Assembly: GCA_017504435.1 (NCBI GenBank)
Contig: JAFVRD010000051.1
Span: 1 to 57,179 of the forward strand
Length of the DNA: 57,179 nt
Source of the DNA: Lentisphaeria bacterium
GTDB taxonomy: Bacteria; Verrucomicrobiota; Lentisphaeria; Victivallales; Victivallaceae
Direction of reading: 5' to 3'
Shown here: positions 15,612 through 24,327 of the stretch, one piece after another
Numbering within the stretch: position 1 is the stretch's first letter
Layout: every line of letters starts with the position of its first letter
The notes under the pieces: model-generated
Databases searched by the model: none
The model's input: the letters and a program-made list of their open reading frames with translations, nothing else
What the model was told of the DNA's origin: nothing
Translations under genes and position numbers: made by a program

Positions 15612-16456
15612 CCCCGTTTTTTATGGTATTTTTTCCAAAACATACTGAGAGCATAAACGATTGAGGCAAGTACGACGACCGCCGGTCCGGAAGGAAGTTC
15701 CAGAAAACAGCTCAACAGCAATCCGGCGGTAATGAATACCGCACTGAACAGGGCGGTCAGCCCCATCATACTTTTTAAATGAGCAGTATATATCCCCGCT
15801 GCAGCAGCAGGCAAGGTCAGCAGCGCAATGACCAGCATTATGCCGACCAGATTTATCAGCAGCACGATCGTCAGAGCCGTCAGTGAAAGCATTCCCAGGT
15901 ATATCATCCCGGCGGGAACACCGCGCAACCGGGCAAATGTATCATCGAATGAAACCGCCAGCAAAGCGGGGAAAAAGAGTACTGCCGGTACGAGCACCAG
16001 TACATCCAGTGCCGCGGTCAGATAAAGGTCGGTCTGATTCAGCAGCAGGATGTTGCCGAATAAATATCCCTGCCAATCCACATACCCCGGTGTGCGGTCG
16101 AGAAAAAGCAGTCCGATAGACATCCCCAATGCCCAGACCGCACCGATGACGGTATCTTCTCTTTCTTTGGCATACATACTTACCAATCCCACTGCCAATG
16201 CGGCGGTCAAAGCTCCCAATGCTGCTCCCAGAGTCGGGGTGAACCAGGTCAATTCGCAAACCCGCTGCAAGAACAGAGCCAGACCGAATCCCCCCAGTGC
16301 CGCATGGGTGCTGGCTCCGGCAAGCGATGATATCCTCCGGGTGACGACCATGGTACCGACCACTCCCAGTGCCGGAGACAGGACTATGCCGGTCAGAATG
16401 GCAAAGCGCAGAAATGCCCATTCCGGTGCGGTAAACAGTTCCGTGAGCTGATTCAT
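15608..16456 (-). CDS. znuB: Zinc/manganese-type ABC transporter permease
   Basis: The 282-residue protein has eight or nine helices of the ABC-3 family. The early segment GTMVVTRRISSLAGASTHAALGG holds the family's conserved loop contacting the ATPase, and a later segment has YLGMLSLTALTIVLLINLVGI. It forms the membrane channel with the next two genes. The metal (zinc versus manganese) is deduced from the histidine-rich partner proteins, so the symbol is a best guess. Confidence 0.85.
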   Translation of the reverse strand: MNQLTELFTAPEWAFLRFAILTGIVLSPALGVVGTMVVTRRISSLAGASTHAALGGFGLALFLQRVCELTWFTPTLGAALGALTAALAVGLVSMYAKEREDTVIGAVWALGMSIGLLFLDRTPGYVDWQGYLFGNILLLNQTDLYLTAALDVLVLVPAVLFFPALLAVSFDDTFARLRGVPAGMIYLGMLSLTALTIVLLINLVGIMLVIALLTLPAAAAGIYTAHLKSMMGLTALFSAVFITAGLLLSCFLELPSGPAVVVLASIVYALSMFWKKYHKKRG

Positions 16457-17211
16457 TTTTCACCTCCGTGGCAATGGCAGAAGCAGGAGTGGTCATGTTT
16501 GATCATACTGACATGGTGGTGGTACACCTCGTCTGCGGTCTGGGCGGTGAAATCTGCCGCCTGATGGATATTGACCTGCCGGTTGACACAGATGATCAGA
16601 TCGGTTTCGCTTTTGACGAATCCCAGATCATGGGAAACGGTGATAACGGTCATCTTTTTGCGCAGATTATCCAATGTGGCGTAGAATTGTTCTTCTGCGC
16701 CGGGATCGATATTGGCAGTCGGCTCATCCAGCAGCAGCAGATCCGGGGCTCCTGCCAGTGCGCGGGCGATCAGCACCCGCTGCCGCTGACCGCCGGAGAG
16801 GCCGGCAAATGAGCGTCCGGCAAGATCGGCAATGCCGACTTCCGATAAAGCATCCATAGCTGCCTGACGGTCGTGTTTGCGGTAGGTGAAAAGAGTATTC
16901 GCAGTGATCCTGCCCATCAATGCCACTTCCAGTACGCTGGCGGGAAAATCCGCATCCAGCTGGTGGTATTGCGGCATGTAGCCGATCCGCTTGCGGGCAT
17001 TGACTGGATCAGTGCCGAAAATTTTGATGGTTCCTGAATCCGCAGAGAGCAATCCCAGCATCAGTTTGAGCAATGTGCTTTTGCCGCCGCCGTTGGGACC
17101 GACAATACAGCCGGATTGTCCGCGCTGCACCGTCAGTGAAACATTTTCCAGTACCGGTTCAGCCGCATTATAACGGAAAGAAAGATCCTGTATTTCGATA
17201 ACCGGAGTCAT
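16453..17211 (-). CDS. znuC: Zinc-type ABC transporter ATP-binding protein
   Basis: The 252-residue ATPase has Walker A GPNGGGKSTLLKLML, signature LSGGQRQRVLIARAL, Walker B LLLLDEPTANIDP and the switch histidine in VITVSHDLGF. The last 25 residues are rich in His and Cys (YHHHVSMIKHDHSCFCHCHGG), an added metal-binding tail that suggests zinc sensing or storage at the complex. It overlaps znuB by four bases. Confidence 0.9.
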   Translation of the reverse strand: MTPVIEIQDLSFRYNAAEPVLENVSLTVQRGQSGCIVGPNGGGKSTLLKLMLGLLSADSGTIKIFGTDPVNARKRIGYMPQYHQLDADFPASVLEVALMGRITANTLFTYRKHDRQAAMDALSEVGIADLAGRSFAGLSGGQRQRVLIARALAGAPDLLLLDEPTANIDPGAEEQFYATLDNLRKKMTVITVSHDLGFVKSETDLIICVNRQVNIHQAADFTAQTADEVYHHHVSMIKHDHSCFCHCHGGEK

Positions 17212-17213
17212 AT

Positions 17214-18128
17214 TCAGCGTTCCTTCCCGGATAAATCGCCGGATATGGCATCGGCACAGCGGCGCAGATTGCCGGTCAGATCGTAAGCCAGCGGGTCGAG
17301 AAATGTCACACTCCCGCCGATGTGTTTTGCCAATGCCTGCGCGGTGCGCGGGTTGAATTGCTTTTGAACAAAGATGGTGGTCGCTCCGGCGGCTTTGGCT
17401 TCTTTGATGATATCAGCGATCCCGGCGGCTCCGGTTTCTCTGCCGTTGAGTTCAACTGCCCGCTGTTTGAGCTGATAATCCCGGGCAAAATATCCGAAAG
17501 CCGGGTGGTAGATGAAAAAAGTTCTGCCGGCAAAGGGACGGAGCTGAATTGAGATATCCTGATCAAGTTTCTGCAATTCACCGGTCAATTCACTGCAGTT
17601 TTTCCGGTAGAATTTTTCTCCGTCGGGGTCGATTTTGCAGAGTTCAGCGGTGATGTTTTCAGCAATGATTTCAGCATTTTTTGCCGAAAGCCAGACATGG
17701 GGGTCCCCGTCTTCGTGATTGGCGCAGCTGTGGTCGTTGCAATGACGGTGTTCGCCGCTGCCGTCATTGAAATGGATGCGCCGGATGCCTTTGGTAATAT
17801 CGCAAATTTGCACTTTTTCCGGCAGTGCGTCGGCGATTTTTTGTTCAAAAGTCTGCATGGTACTCAAAAACAGTGCCGCTTGAGAAACTTTTTTTACCGT
17901 CGCTGCCCGCGGTGAAAAGTCATGCGGGGTGCGCCCCGGAGGTAAACATGAAGATACATCGATCCGGTCACCGCCGATCCGGGCGGCAATGAATGCCACC
18001 GGCGGCACTCCGCAGACAACTGCAAGTTTGTGCCCGGTGTTTTTCTCTCTGCCGGAACATCCGGAAAGCAAAAACGCTGCACAGAGTAAAGCTGTTAATA
18101 TCCGGAACTGAAAAGATGCTTTTTTCAT
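17214..18128 (-). CDS. znuA: Zinc-type ABC transporter substrate-binding lipoprotein
   Basis: The 304-residue protein has the lipobox LLSGCSG near residue 22. The metal ligands sit in TPHDFSPRAATV, in GDPHVWLSAKNAEIIAENI and in FIYHPAFGYFARDY. Between the first two lies a His/Asp-rich loop (GEHRHCNDHSCANHEDG), typical of zinc-binding and not manganese-binding members. It is the first gene after the promoter at 18174-18202, so the whole downstream run probably answers to zinc supply. Confidence 0.92.
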   Translation of the reverse strand: MKKASFQFRILTALLCAAFLLSGCSGREKNTGHKLAVVCGVPPVAFIAARIGGDRIDVSSCLPPGRTPHDFSPRAATVKKVSQAALFLSTMQTFEQKIADALPEKVQICDITKGIRRIHFNDGSGEHRHCNDHSCANHEDGDPHVWLSAKNAEIIAENITAELCKIDPDGEKFYRKNCSELTGELQKLDQDISIQLRPFAGRTFFIYHPAFGYFARDYQLKQRAVELNGRETGAAGIADIIKEAKAAGATTIFVQKQFNPRTAQALAKHIGGSVTFLDPLAYDLTGNLRRCADAISGDLSGKER

Positions 18129-18159
18129 GATCGTTACTGTGTAGTTGAGTTCATATATC

Positions 18160-18175
18160 TTCTATAATTACAGAA
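18160..18175. promoter_or_regulatory. Candidate zinc-responsive operator
   Basis: On the minus strand TTCTGTAA faces TTATAGAA, a 16-base palindrome with one mismatch. It overlaps the last bases of the -10 box and the start point. Fur-family repressors such as Zur use AT-rich palindromes in just this place, but the box matches no consensus I can state. Confidence 0.45.
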
Positions 18176-18202
18176 TATAACACGTTTTTGCTGTCAAGTC
18201 AA
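18174..18202 (-). promoter_or_regulatory. Promoter of the znuA-dnaG run
   Basis: TTGACT, exactly 17 bases, then TATATT on the minus strand. It is the only good promoter seen upstream of the nine-gene run. Confidence 0.75.
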
Positions 18203-18275
18203 GACTGTTCCGGACAATAATCAGGAGGTAATACGCGGAGAATCAGGAAAAATCAATCTTTCTTTGATGTAAGAC

Positions 18276-18304
18276 TTGATAAAATTGTAAAAAAGGTGTA
18301 TAGT
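18276..18304 (+). promoter_or_regulatory. Promoter of the SDR-hisF group
   Basis: TTGATA, 17 bases, then TATAGT, followed by a leader of about 105 bases before the start at 18418. It is divergent from the znuA promoter about 75 bases away. Confidence 0.7.
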
Positions 18305-18417
18305 TTGAACGATGCATTTTTGTATATAGATTCCGGCGCATTGCTTTTCCGGAGGGGAACAGGCATTCGGAGATGCTCCGGGGAAATTATCCGAATGTAA
18401 AAACAACAGGACAATGT

Positions 18418-19581
18418 ATGAACAGAATTTTGGTGACGGGTATCACGGGGTTGGTCGGAAGTGCTTTTGTAGTGGCATTGCTGCGTGAACGGGATGATTA
18501 CGAAATCGTATGTCTGGTTCGGGCAGGCGGTGGAAAAAGTGCTGCAGAGCGTGTGGACAGCATCATTCGTGACGAATGTGCTTTTGACGGCTGTCCGGAG
18601 TGCGCCGATGCCGTGTTGAGCAAAATTTCGGTTATCGAGGGCGATGTGACTTCCATCGTTCCGTCCGAATTGGCTGCCGATCCGATGTTGCAGAATGTCA
18701 ACATAATTTTCCACTGTGCCGCCGACGTCAATCTCGGCAAAGATCCCACCGGTAAAGTGTTCCGGATCAATTATCACGGCACCGAAAAAATGGTGGAACT
18801 TGCCAAATTGCTCGGTGTCAAAGAGTTCCATTACGTCGGAACTGCTTATATCGCCGGTAAACTCAGGGGTACTGCCATTGAGGATAATCCGGTTGACAAC
18901 GGATTCAACAATCCGTATGAAGAGAGCAAATTCAAAGCTGAATTTCTGGTTCGCAACAGCGGTATTCCTTTCTCGGTCTACCGTCCGGCGATCATTACCG
19001 GACGCCGCTCCGACGGCCGCATCCGCAAACCGCTGGCATTCTACCGGATCCTGGAATTTCTCGGCAAAGTCAAATCCCACCGCTGTTCCAAAATGGGGGT
19101 TTCTCCGGACAGCTGGGTGAATATGGATATCAATTTTGCCACCAATCCGTCTGAACATGTCTATTTTGTACCGATCGACTATGTTCAGGAGGCGATCACC
19201 GCCCTGTTCCAGCTTCCGGTGACTAATACCGCTTATCATGTGACCGGAGACAGTCCGGTGTCAGTGCGTCAGATCGAGGACTCTATTTGCAAGATCCTGC
19301 GTCTGGACGGAGTTACGGTCGACAGTGAAAACAATACCAATTCTCAGGGTGAAGCGTTGATGAGCCGTTTTGTCGGTGACCTTTTCCCGTATTTCAGCAG
19401 TGATATAGTCTTTGACCAGACCAATGTCCGCAAGGCGTTGGGCGATGAAATTCTTGATTGGGAATTCGGTGTCAAAGGACTGGAAACAATGATCCGTTCC
19501 TTCTATCTCGACCATTTCGCCAATGTGGAGTGGCTGCAGAAAGTTATTTCAGAAGAACCCGACCGTATGCCCATCCGTTGA
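18418..19581 (+). CDS. SDR family oxidoreductase (thioester-reductase-like)
   Basis: The 387-residue protein starts at the ATG at 18418, after AGGACAATGT; an in-frame ATG at 18373 lacks a spaced ribosome site. The NAD(P) motif is MNRILVTGITGLVGSAFV, the core has NIIFHCAADVNLGKD, and the catalytic pair is in NNPYEESKFKAEFLV (Y-x-x-x-K). The pattern with AERVDSIIRDE and an acidic insertion is that of the NAD_binding_4 or thioester-reductase-like group, which reduces acyl thioesters or sugars. The substrate is unknown. The gene next door, hisF, is 41 bases downstream. Confidence 0.75.
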   Translation: MNRILVTGITGLVGSAFVVALLRERDDYEIVCLVRAGGGKSAAERVDSIIRDECAFDGCPECADAVLSKISVIEGDVTSIVPSELAADPMLQNVNIIFHCAADVNLGKDPTGKVFRINYHGTEKMVELAKLLGVKEFHYVGTAYIAGKLRGTAIEDNPVDNGFNNPYEESKFKAEFLVRNSGIPFSVYRPAIITGRRSDGRIRKPLAFYRILEFLGKVKSHRCSKMGVSPDSWVNMDINFATNPSEHVYFVPIDYVQEAITALFQLPVTNTAYHVTGDSPVSVRQIEDSICKILRLDGVTVDSENNTNSQGEALMSRFVGDLFPYFSSDIVFDQTNVRKALGDEILDWEFGVKGLETMIRSFYLDHFANVEWLQKVISEEPDRMPIR

Positions 19582-19622
19582 AACCATAAAAACAATATTA
19601 TTTTACAGGATGGGACGTTAAA

Positions 19623-20384
19623 ATGAAAAAGTTGATCTCAGTGATGCCGTGTTTGGATATGCAAAATGGCAGAGTGGTCAAAGGTGTTCACTTTGTGGAT
19701 ATTGCAGATGCCGGAGATCCGGTGGCTTGCGCTCAGGCCTATTGTGCTGCCGGTGCCGATGAATTGGCATTGCTGGATATTACTGCTACGGTTGAACAGC
19801 GGGATACTCTGACGGAGGTGGTCCGCAAAGTTGCCAATGTGTGTACTGTGCCTTTCACCGTGGGCGGCGGGATCCGTGATGTTGAATCGGCTCGTGCGGT
19901 GTTGAGGGCCGGCGCGAATAAAGTTTCCACGAGCAGTGCGGCATTCCGCCGTCCTGAATTGATCAGTGAACTTATCAGTGAATTCGGCGTTGATGCGGTA
20001 ACAGTCGCCATTGACCTGGATGTGAATCCGGCAATGTCCTCCGGTTATGAGGTCTACATTGACGGCGGGCGCACAGCCACCGGATTTGATGCGGTGGATT
20101 TTGCCTGCAAGGTCGATGATATGGGCGTGAAAGTTATATTGCCGACCAGCAAGGCCGGAGATGGCGCAAAAACCGGTTATGATCTGCCGGTGATCCGGGC
20201 GATGGCGGAGCGTTGTTCGGCGAAGATCGTTGCATCCGGCGGAGCAGGTAAGATGGAACACTTCATAGAAGCCGCGCAAGCCGGTGCGGAAATATTGCTG
20301 GCAGCGTCGGTATTCCACTTCAATATGATTTCCATTCCGGAGCTTAAAGCTGAACTGGCACGTAATGGATTTCAGGTAAACTGA
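19623..20384 (+). CDS. hisF: Imidazole glycerol phosphate synthase, cyclase subunit
   Basis: The 253-residue (beta-alpha)8 barrel starts after AGGATGGGACG. The catalytic aspartates appear in MPCLDMQNGRVVKGVHF (first strand) and in VTVAIDLD (fifth strand). Phosphate loops are FTVGGGIRD and KIVASGGAGKMEHFIEA. It cyclises the histidine intermediate and releases AICAR. The strand-6 loop (TSKAGDGAKTGYD) is looser than in some relatives but keeps the DG pair. No other his gene is adjacent, so the histidine pathway is scattered in this genome. Confidence 0.93.
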   Translation: MKKLISVMPCLDMQNGRVVKGVHFVDIADAGDPVACAQAYCAAGADELALLDITATVEQRDTLTEVVRKVANVCTVPFTVGGGIRDVESARAVLRAGANKVSTSSAAFRRPELISELISEFGVDAVTVAIDLDVNPAMSSGYEVYIDGGRTATGFDAVDFACKVDDMGVKVILPTSKAGDGAKTGYDLPVIRAMAERCSAKIVASGGAGKMEHFIEAAQAGAEILLAASVFHFNMISIPELKAELARNGFQVN

Positions 20385-20481
20385 GTGTTTTCCGGAACCG
20401 TTTGAAAATGTTTGTATGCAGGGCATTCCGGAGGCGATTCGGAATGCCTTGTTTTTCGGCATACTTATATGGAGCAGGGTA

Positions 20482-21306
20482 ATGGCAGTTAAAAAAAGTT
20501 CCGGTGACGGAAACAAAAGCAAGAGAAAAAGTGATGCTTCCGGCAAAACTCCATCCGATTCAGGACGGGGACGGCGGATCGCGTTATTCTGCATATTACT
20601 GTTGCTGCTGCTGGGAGTGGCGGTCGGTTTGATCGCCATTCTGCTGAAAGTTCCGGATGTACTGCTCAACCGCAACAAACGTTTTGAACTAAAGCGGATC
20701 CGGGTCATAAGCACCGGATTCTGGAATGGGAAAGAGCGTGAGATCGCTGAATATATCAAAGTTGCTCCCGGACAAGGGCAATCGGTCTTTACGATCAATG
20801 TCGGTGATGTGCGCAAACGAATCGGGAATATCCAGAGTATAGACAGTTGTGAGGCGAATATTATCCTGCCGGATACACTGGAGTTGAATCTGACTGAACG
20901 GGTGCCGCGGGCAATGCTTTATCCTGCCACTCATATTGTAGTCGATGAGTATGGCAATCAATTCAAACGCAGTGAATCCAGTGCTGCCAACCGGGTGCTG
21001 CCAATGCTCTACGATCTCCGGGGCAATGAAGCATTTGCCAAGCAGATCAAACCGGCACTGACATTGATCATGACTGCGATCAAAGATTACCCGGATATCT
21101 CAATAAAGCATATCAGTTTAAGGTCTGCACGCTGGTTGAAAGTGTATTTGGTCTACCGGGAGCAGGTGAAATGCAATGTTCTGTTTCCGATCAGCGAAGA
21201 TTACCATTTTTTGTTGAATACCCTGCAAAGTGCGATTTTAAACAGCCGGGGCAATCTGCATAATTTTGATTTGCGCTATAATGGTCAGGTCATCATTCCC
21301 AGATAA
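20482..21306 (+). CDS. ftsQ: FtsQ/DivIB-like cell-division protein
   Basis: I chose the ATG at 20482 behind GGAGCAGGGTA, giving 274 residues. A basic cytoplasmic tail (KKSSGDGNKSKRKSD) is followed by one membrane helix (IALFCILLLLLLGVAVGLIA). A POTRA domain follows (FELKRIRVISTG; FTINVGDVRKRIGNI; LELNLTERVPRAML), then a beta domain ending in a periplasmic tail. FtsQ links early and late division proteins. Here it is an orphan next to hisF and not in a murein cluster, so the name rests on the domain layout. Confidence 0.7.
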   Translation: MAVKKSSGDGNKSKRKSDASGKTPSDSGRGRRIALFCILLLLLLGVAVGLIAILLKVPDVLLNRNKRFELKRIRVISTGFWNGKEREIAEYIKVAPGQGQSVFTINVGDVRKRIGNIQSIDSCEANIILPDTLELNLTERVPRAMLYPATHIVVDEYGNQFKRSESSAANRVLPMLYDLRGNEAFAKQIKPALTLIMTAIKDYPDISIKHISLRSARWLKVYLVYREQVKCNVLFPISEDYHFLLNTLQSAILNSRGNLHNFDLRYNGQVIIPR

Positions 21307-21404
21307 AAATATATTTTTCGGTGATTTTCGGTAAAAAACGGTTTGTAAATACATCAAACGGTGCTAATTTAAAAGTATCGAACCCGGAAAACAGAGATCA
21401 AAAA

Positions 21405-23189
21405 ATGAGCCGTAATCGATCCAAGTACAGCCGCAAGTCCGTTTTGGACAGTTATGAGAAACAGCCGCTTGACAAAGTTTTTGCATTATTCCGTCCTTAC
21501 CGGCGAATGCTGCTGACCGGTTTTGTGCTGACGATCATCTTTGACATGATCGCTCTGACGGTACCGTGGATGTTGAAAATATCTGTTGACAAGATCCTGC
21601 CGTCGGGAGATTATATGCTGTTCTCCATTTTGGCAGTAGTGATGCTGATAATCTACCTTTCCCGCTGTATGGTGCGTTATATGCTCAGCAGTACGGTCGA
21701 TTACACCGGGATCCGGCTGATCGTGGATGTCCGGCAAAAGGTGTTCAAGCATTTACAGAGCCTGTCGCTGCGTTTTTATGAAGAATACCGTACCGGCAAA
21801 CTTATCAGCAACGTTATCAGCGACGTGTCACTGCTCAATATGTTTATGATGACGCTCAATATTCTGGGCGAACAGATTTTCCAATTGGTACTGATTGCCG
21901 GGATACTGCTGTTTCTCAATTGGCAGATGGCGTTGGTGGTATTTCTGACCTTGCCGTTTCATTTTATCAATTTTTACTTTTCCCGGAAGGTCATGCGACA
22001 GGATTCAATGGTACTGCAGGAGAAAATGTCGGAAATTTCCGCTAATTTGTCTGAAACGCTCATGGGTACCAAGGTCGTAAAATCTTTTGGCAAAGAGCAA
22101 TCCGAGATCCATCGCTTTTTCCGCAACTTGCGCCCGACGGTGCAAATGCAGATGAAATTGACTTTTGACAAGATCCGTCTGGGGTCGGCATTGGATATGC
22201 TGATCATTATCACCCAGCTGCTGACGATCGGGACAGGGATACTTTTTATCCAGAGGCAGACGATGAGCATAGGTGAATTTGTGGCATTTTACACCTATGT
22301 GAATATGCTTATTGCGCCGATACAGGCTCTTTCCACACAGGCTGCGACTTTGGCACAGGGTATGGTCGGAGCATCCCGTATCGTCAAATTGCTCAATACG
22401 ATTCCGGAGATCAAAGAGTGTGAGCATCCGGTGCATCCGGATCGTTTGGATGGACATATTGAATTTCAGCATGTGCAGTTCAGCTACGATAAAGATTCTG
22501 CTCCGGTCATCAATGATTTTTCATTGGAGATCATGCCCGGAGAAAAAGTTGCGCTGGTTGGTTCCAGCGGTTCCGGCAAATCAACATTGAGCAATCTGCT
22601 GCTGCGTTTTTACGATGTGACCGGCGGTGCGATCACAGTGGACGGTTACGATGTACGGCGGTTCGGATTTGATGCGTACCGGCGCAATATCGGCGTGGTG
22701 CTGCAGGAACCGTTCCTTTTTTCCGGAACGATCCGGGACAATATCGCTTATGGCAGAGATAATGCGTCAATGGAAGAAATAGAATATGCGGCAAAAATGG
22801 CGAATATTTATGAATTTATCAAGTCATTGCCGGATGGTTATGATACGGTCGTCGGAGAAAACGGGGCGACGCTTTCCGGTGGTCAGAAACAACGTTTGGC
22901 GATTGCCCGTGCCGTGTTGAAAAATCCGTCCATACTGATATTGGATGAAGCGACCAGTGCTTTGGATACCGTTTCAGAAACGGTGGTACAGGAGGCATTG
23001 GACAATTTGATGGAAGGCAAGACCACGTTGATAATCGCGCACCGGCTTTCCACCATTCGCAATGCGGACAAAATCGTGGTGCTGGATCACGGCAATGTGG
23101 TGCAGTGCGGCAAACATGATGAGCTTATGGCGGTGCCGGGTATATACCGGGAACTTTACCAGACGCAGAAAAAAATGGCGGCTAAATAA
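21405..23189 (+). CDS. ABC exporter, membrane and ATPase domains fused (MsbA-like)
   Basis: I chose the ATG at 21405, where the family-like N-terminus begins; a GTG at 21321 would add 28 residues. The 594-residue protein has six membrane helices (about 40-320). Then follow Walker [22 protein letters not shown]-loop GVVLQEPFLFSGTI, signature GATLSGGQKQRLAIARAV and Walker B ILILDEATSALD. It probably works as a homodimer. A membrane-fusion protein follows 13 bases downstream, so the pair may be a two-component exporter. No peptidase domain or outer-membrane partner is seen here. The cargo is unknown. Confidence 0.9.
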   Translation: MSRNRSKYSRKSVLDSYEKQPLDKVFALFRPYRRMLLTGFVLTIIFDMIALTVPWMLKISVDKILPSGDYMLFSILAVVMLIIYLSRCMVRYMLSSTVDYTGIRLIVDVRQKVFKHLQSLSLRFYEEYRTGKLISNVISDVSLLNMFMMTLNILGEQIFQLVLIAGILLFLNWQMALVVFLTLPFHFINFYFSRKVMRQDSMVLQEKMSEISANLSETLMGTKVVKSFGKEQSEIHRFFRNLRPTVQMQMKLTFDKIRLGSALDMLIIITQLLTIGTGILFIQRQTMSIGEFVAFYTYVNMLIAPIQALSTQAATLAQGMVGASRIVKLLNTIPEIKECEHPVHPDRLDGHIEFQHVQFSYDKDSAPVINDFSLEIMPGEKVALVGSSGSGKSTLSNLLLRFYDVTGGAITVDGYDVRRFGFDAYRRNIGVVLQEPFLFSGTIRDNIAYGRDNASMEEIEYAAKMANIYEFIKSLPDGYDTVVGENGATLSGGQKQRLAIARAVLKNPSILILDEATSALDTVSETVVQEALDNLMEGKTTLIIAHRLSTIRNADKIVVLDHGNVVQCGKHDELMAVPGIYRELYQTQKKMAAK

Positions 23190-23202
23190 GTGAGGCGGTA
23201 CG

Positions 23203-24327
23203 ATGATGAGACATGCTGAAAAATTCAATTTCAGGCGGTTGTTGAGGACGTTCCGCCGGATCGGTATCGCGGTGCTGATCATGCTCGGTGTATTGCTTTT
23301 GCTCGTGATGTTCGGCTCGATGGATGATGAAGTTTCCGGTCCCGGGATCGTCACCGGCATCCGGGAGTATGAATTGAAATCACTGGTCGATGCCCAATGT
23401 GTAAAAATATTCCATAAAGAGGGCGATGAAGTTTCTGCCGGAGAACCGCTTATGGAACTTGATTCCCGGCATTTGCAGGATGAGATAACCTTGCTTAAAC
23501 ATCAATTGCAGGAGTTGCAGCGGCGGGTGTCTGCGAAAGAAAAGGAATTGACATTGGTTAAACGTGATCCGCTGCCGGATTATTACCGCAATACCGAAAT
23601 CGAACTTGCCGAAGCCCGGGAACGGTTGAAACTTGCTGAAAAAGAGTTTGATACTTATGCTGATCTTTACACTAAAAAAGCCGTTACCCGCAAAGAGTTT
23701 TTGCAGGTCGAACTCAATTTGCTCAATTGCCGTATGAATGTCCGCCGGTTGCAGCGCGATCTGCAGCTGGTCAAAGGTGGTATGGCACAGCAGATCATTG
23801 CCAGAGTCAATGATGAATTGGCACAGCTCCGGCATCAGTTGTCCGCCAAACAGGATGAGGTGGCAATGTCGGTCAAAGCTTTGGCTGACTACATCATCCG
23901 GGCTCCGGATTCCGGGGTGTTGACCGTGATTCCGCCTCGGCCGGGCAATTATTATACCAAAGGGGATGTGACAGCAAAAATTTCCGTGAATAAATATAAA
24001 AAAGTTATCGGCATGATTCCGGAAAATCAGATTTACAAGGTGCAGCGCGGTCAGCGGGTGCGTATAAAATCCAATCAATATAATTATTTGGATTACGGTT
24101 ATTTTTACGGGCAGGTCGATACGATTTATCAGCTGCCTGAAGATATTGACGGAATAAAGCATTATCCGGTCAAAATCGTATTTGCCGAAAATATGCCGCT
24201 GCGTTTCGGTTCCGGCTGCGAGGTCTCCATTATTACCGGCAGAGAAAAAATTCTGGCACTGCTGTTGGGTATCCGCAGTAAAGATTACTGGGTCAGACGC
24301 GGGTTGAAAGAACCGGTCAGACAGTGA
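23203..24327 (+). CDS. HlyD-family membrane-fusion adaptor
   Basis: The 374-residue protein has one N-terminal membrane helix (about 20-40). A lipoyl-like half (GPGIVTGIREYELKSLVDAQ) is followed by a long coiled coil (about 95-215, e.g. LLKHQLQELQRRVSAKEKEL) and a second lipoyl half (ADYIIRAPDSGVLTVIPPRP). It bridges the inner-membrane ABC exporter to the outer membrane. The stop directly abuts the convergent MFS gene, with the two stop codons sharing the TGATCA palindrome. Confidence 0.88.
   Translation: MMRHAEKFNFRRLLRTFRRIGIAVLIMLGVLLLLVMFGSMDDEVSGPGIVTGIREYELKSLVDAQCVKIFHKEGDEVSAGEPLMELDSRHLQDEITLLKHQLQELQRRVSAKEKELTLVKRDPLPDYYRNTEIELAEARERLKLAEKEFDTYADLYTKKAVTRKEFLQVELNLLNCRMNVRRLQRDLQLVKGGMAQQIIARVNDELAQLRHQLSAKQDEVAMSVKALADYIIRAPDSGVLTVIPPRPGNYYTKGDVTAKISVNKYKKVIGMIPENQIYKVQRGQRVRIKSNQYNYLDYGYFYGQVDTIYQLPEDIDGIKHYPVKIVFAENMPLRFGSGCEVSIITGREKILALLLGIRSKDYWVRRGLKEPVRQ

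Noticed and set aside
18253-19239. Long minus-strand frame over the SDR gene
   Set aside because: Covers the whole SDR coding region on the other strand. No ribosome site, and residue content is typical of a reverse shadow.
19623-20384. hisF as a diverged, non-histidine enzyme
   Set aside because: The loop after strand 6 (TSKAGDGAKTGYD) looks loose, but E. coli-type enzymes vary there too, and both catalytic aspartates are kept.
19638-20816. 392-codon minus-strand frame over hisF
   Set aside because: Mirror of two well-supported plus-strand genes. No family motif or start signal.
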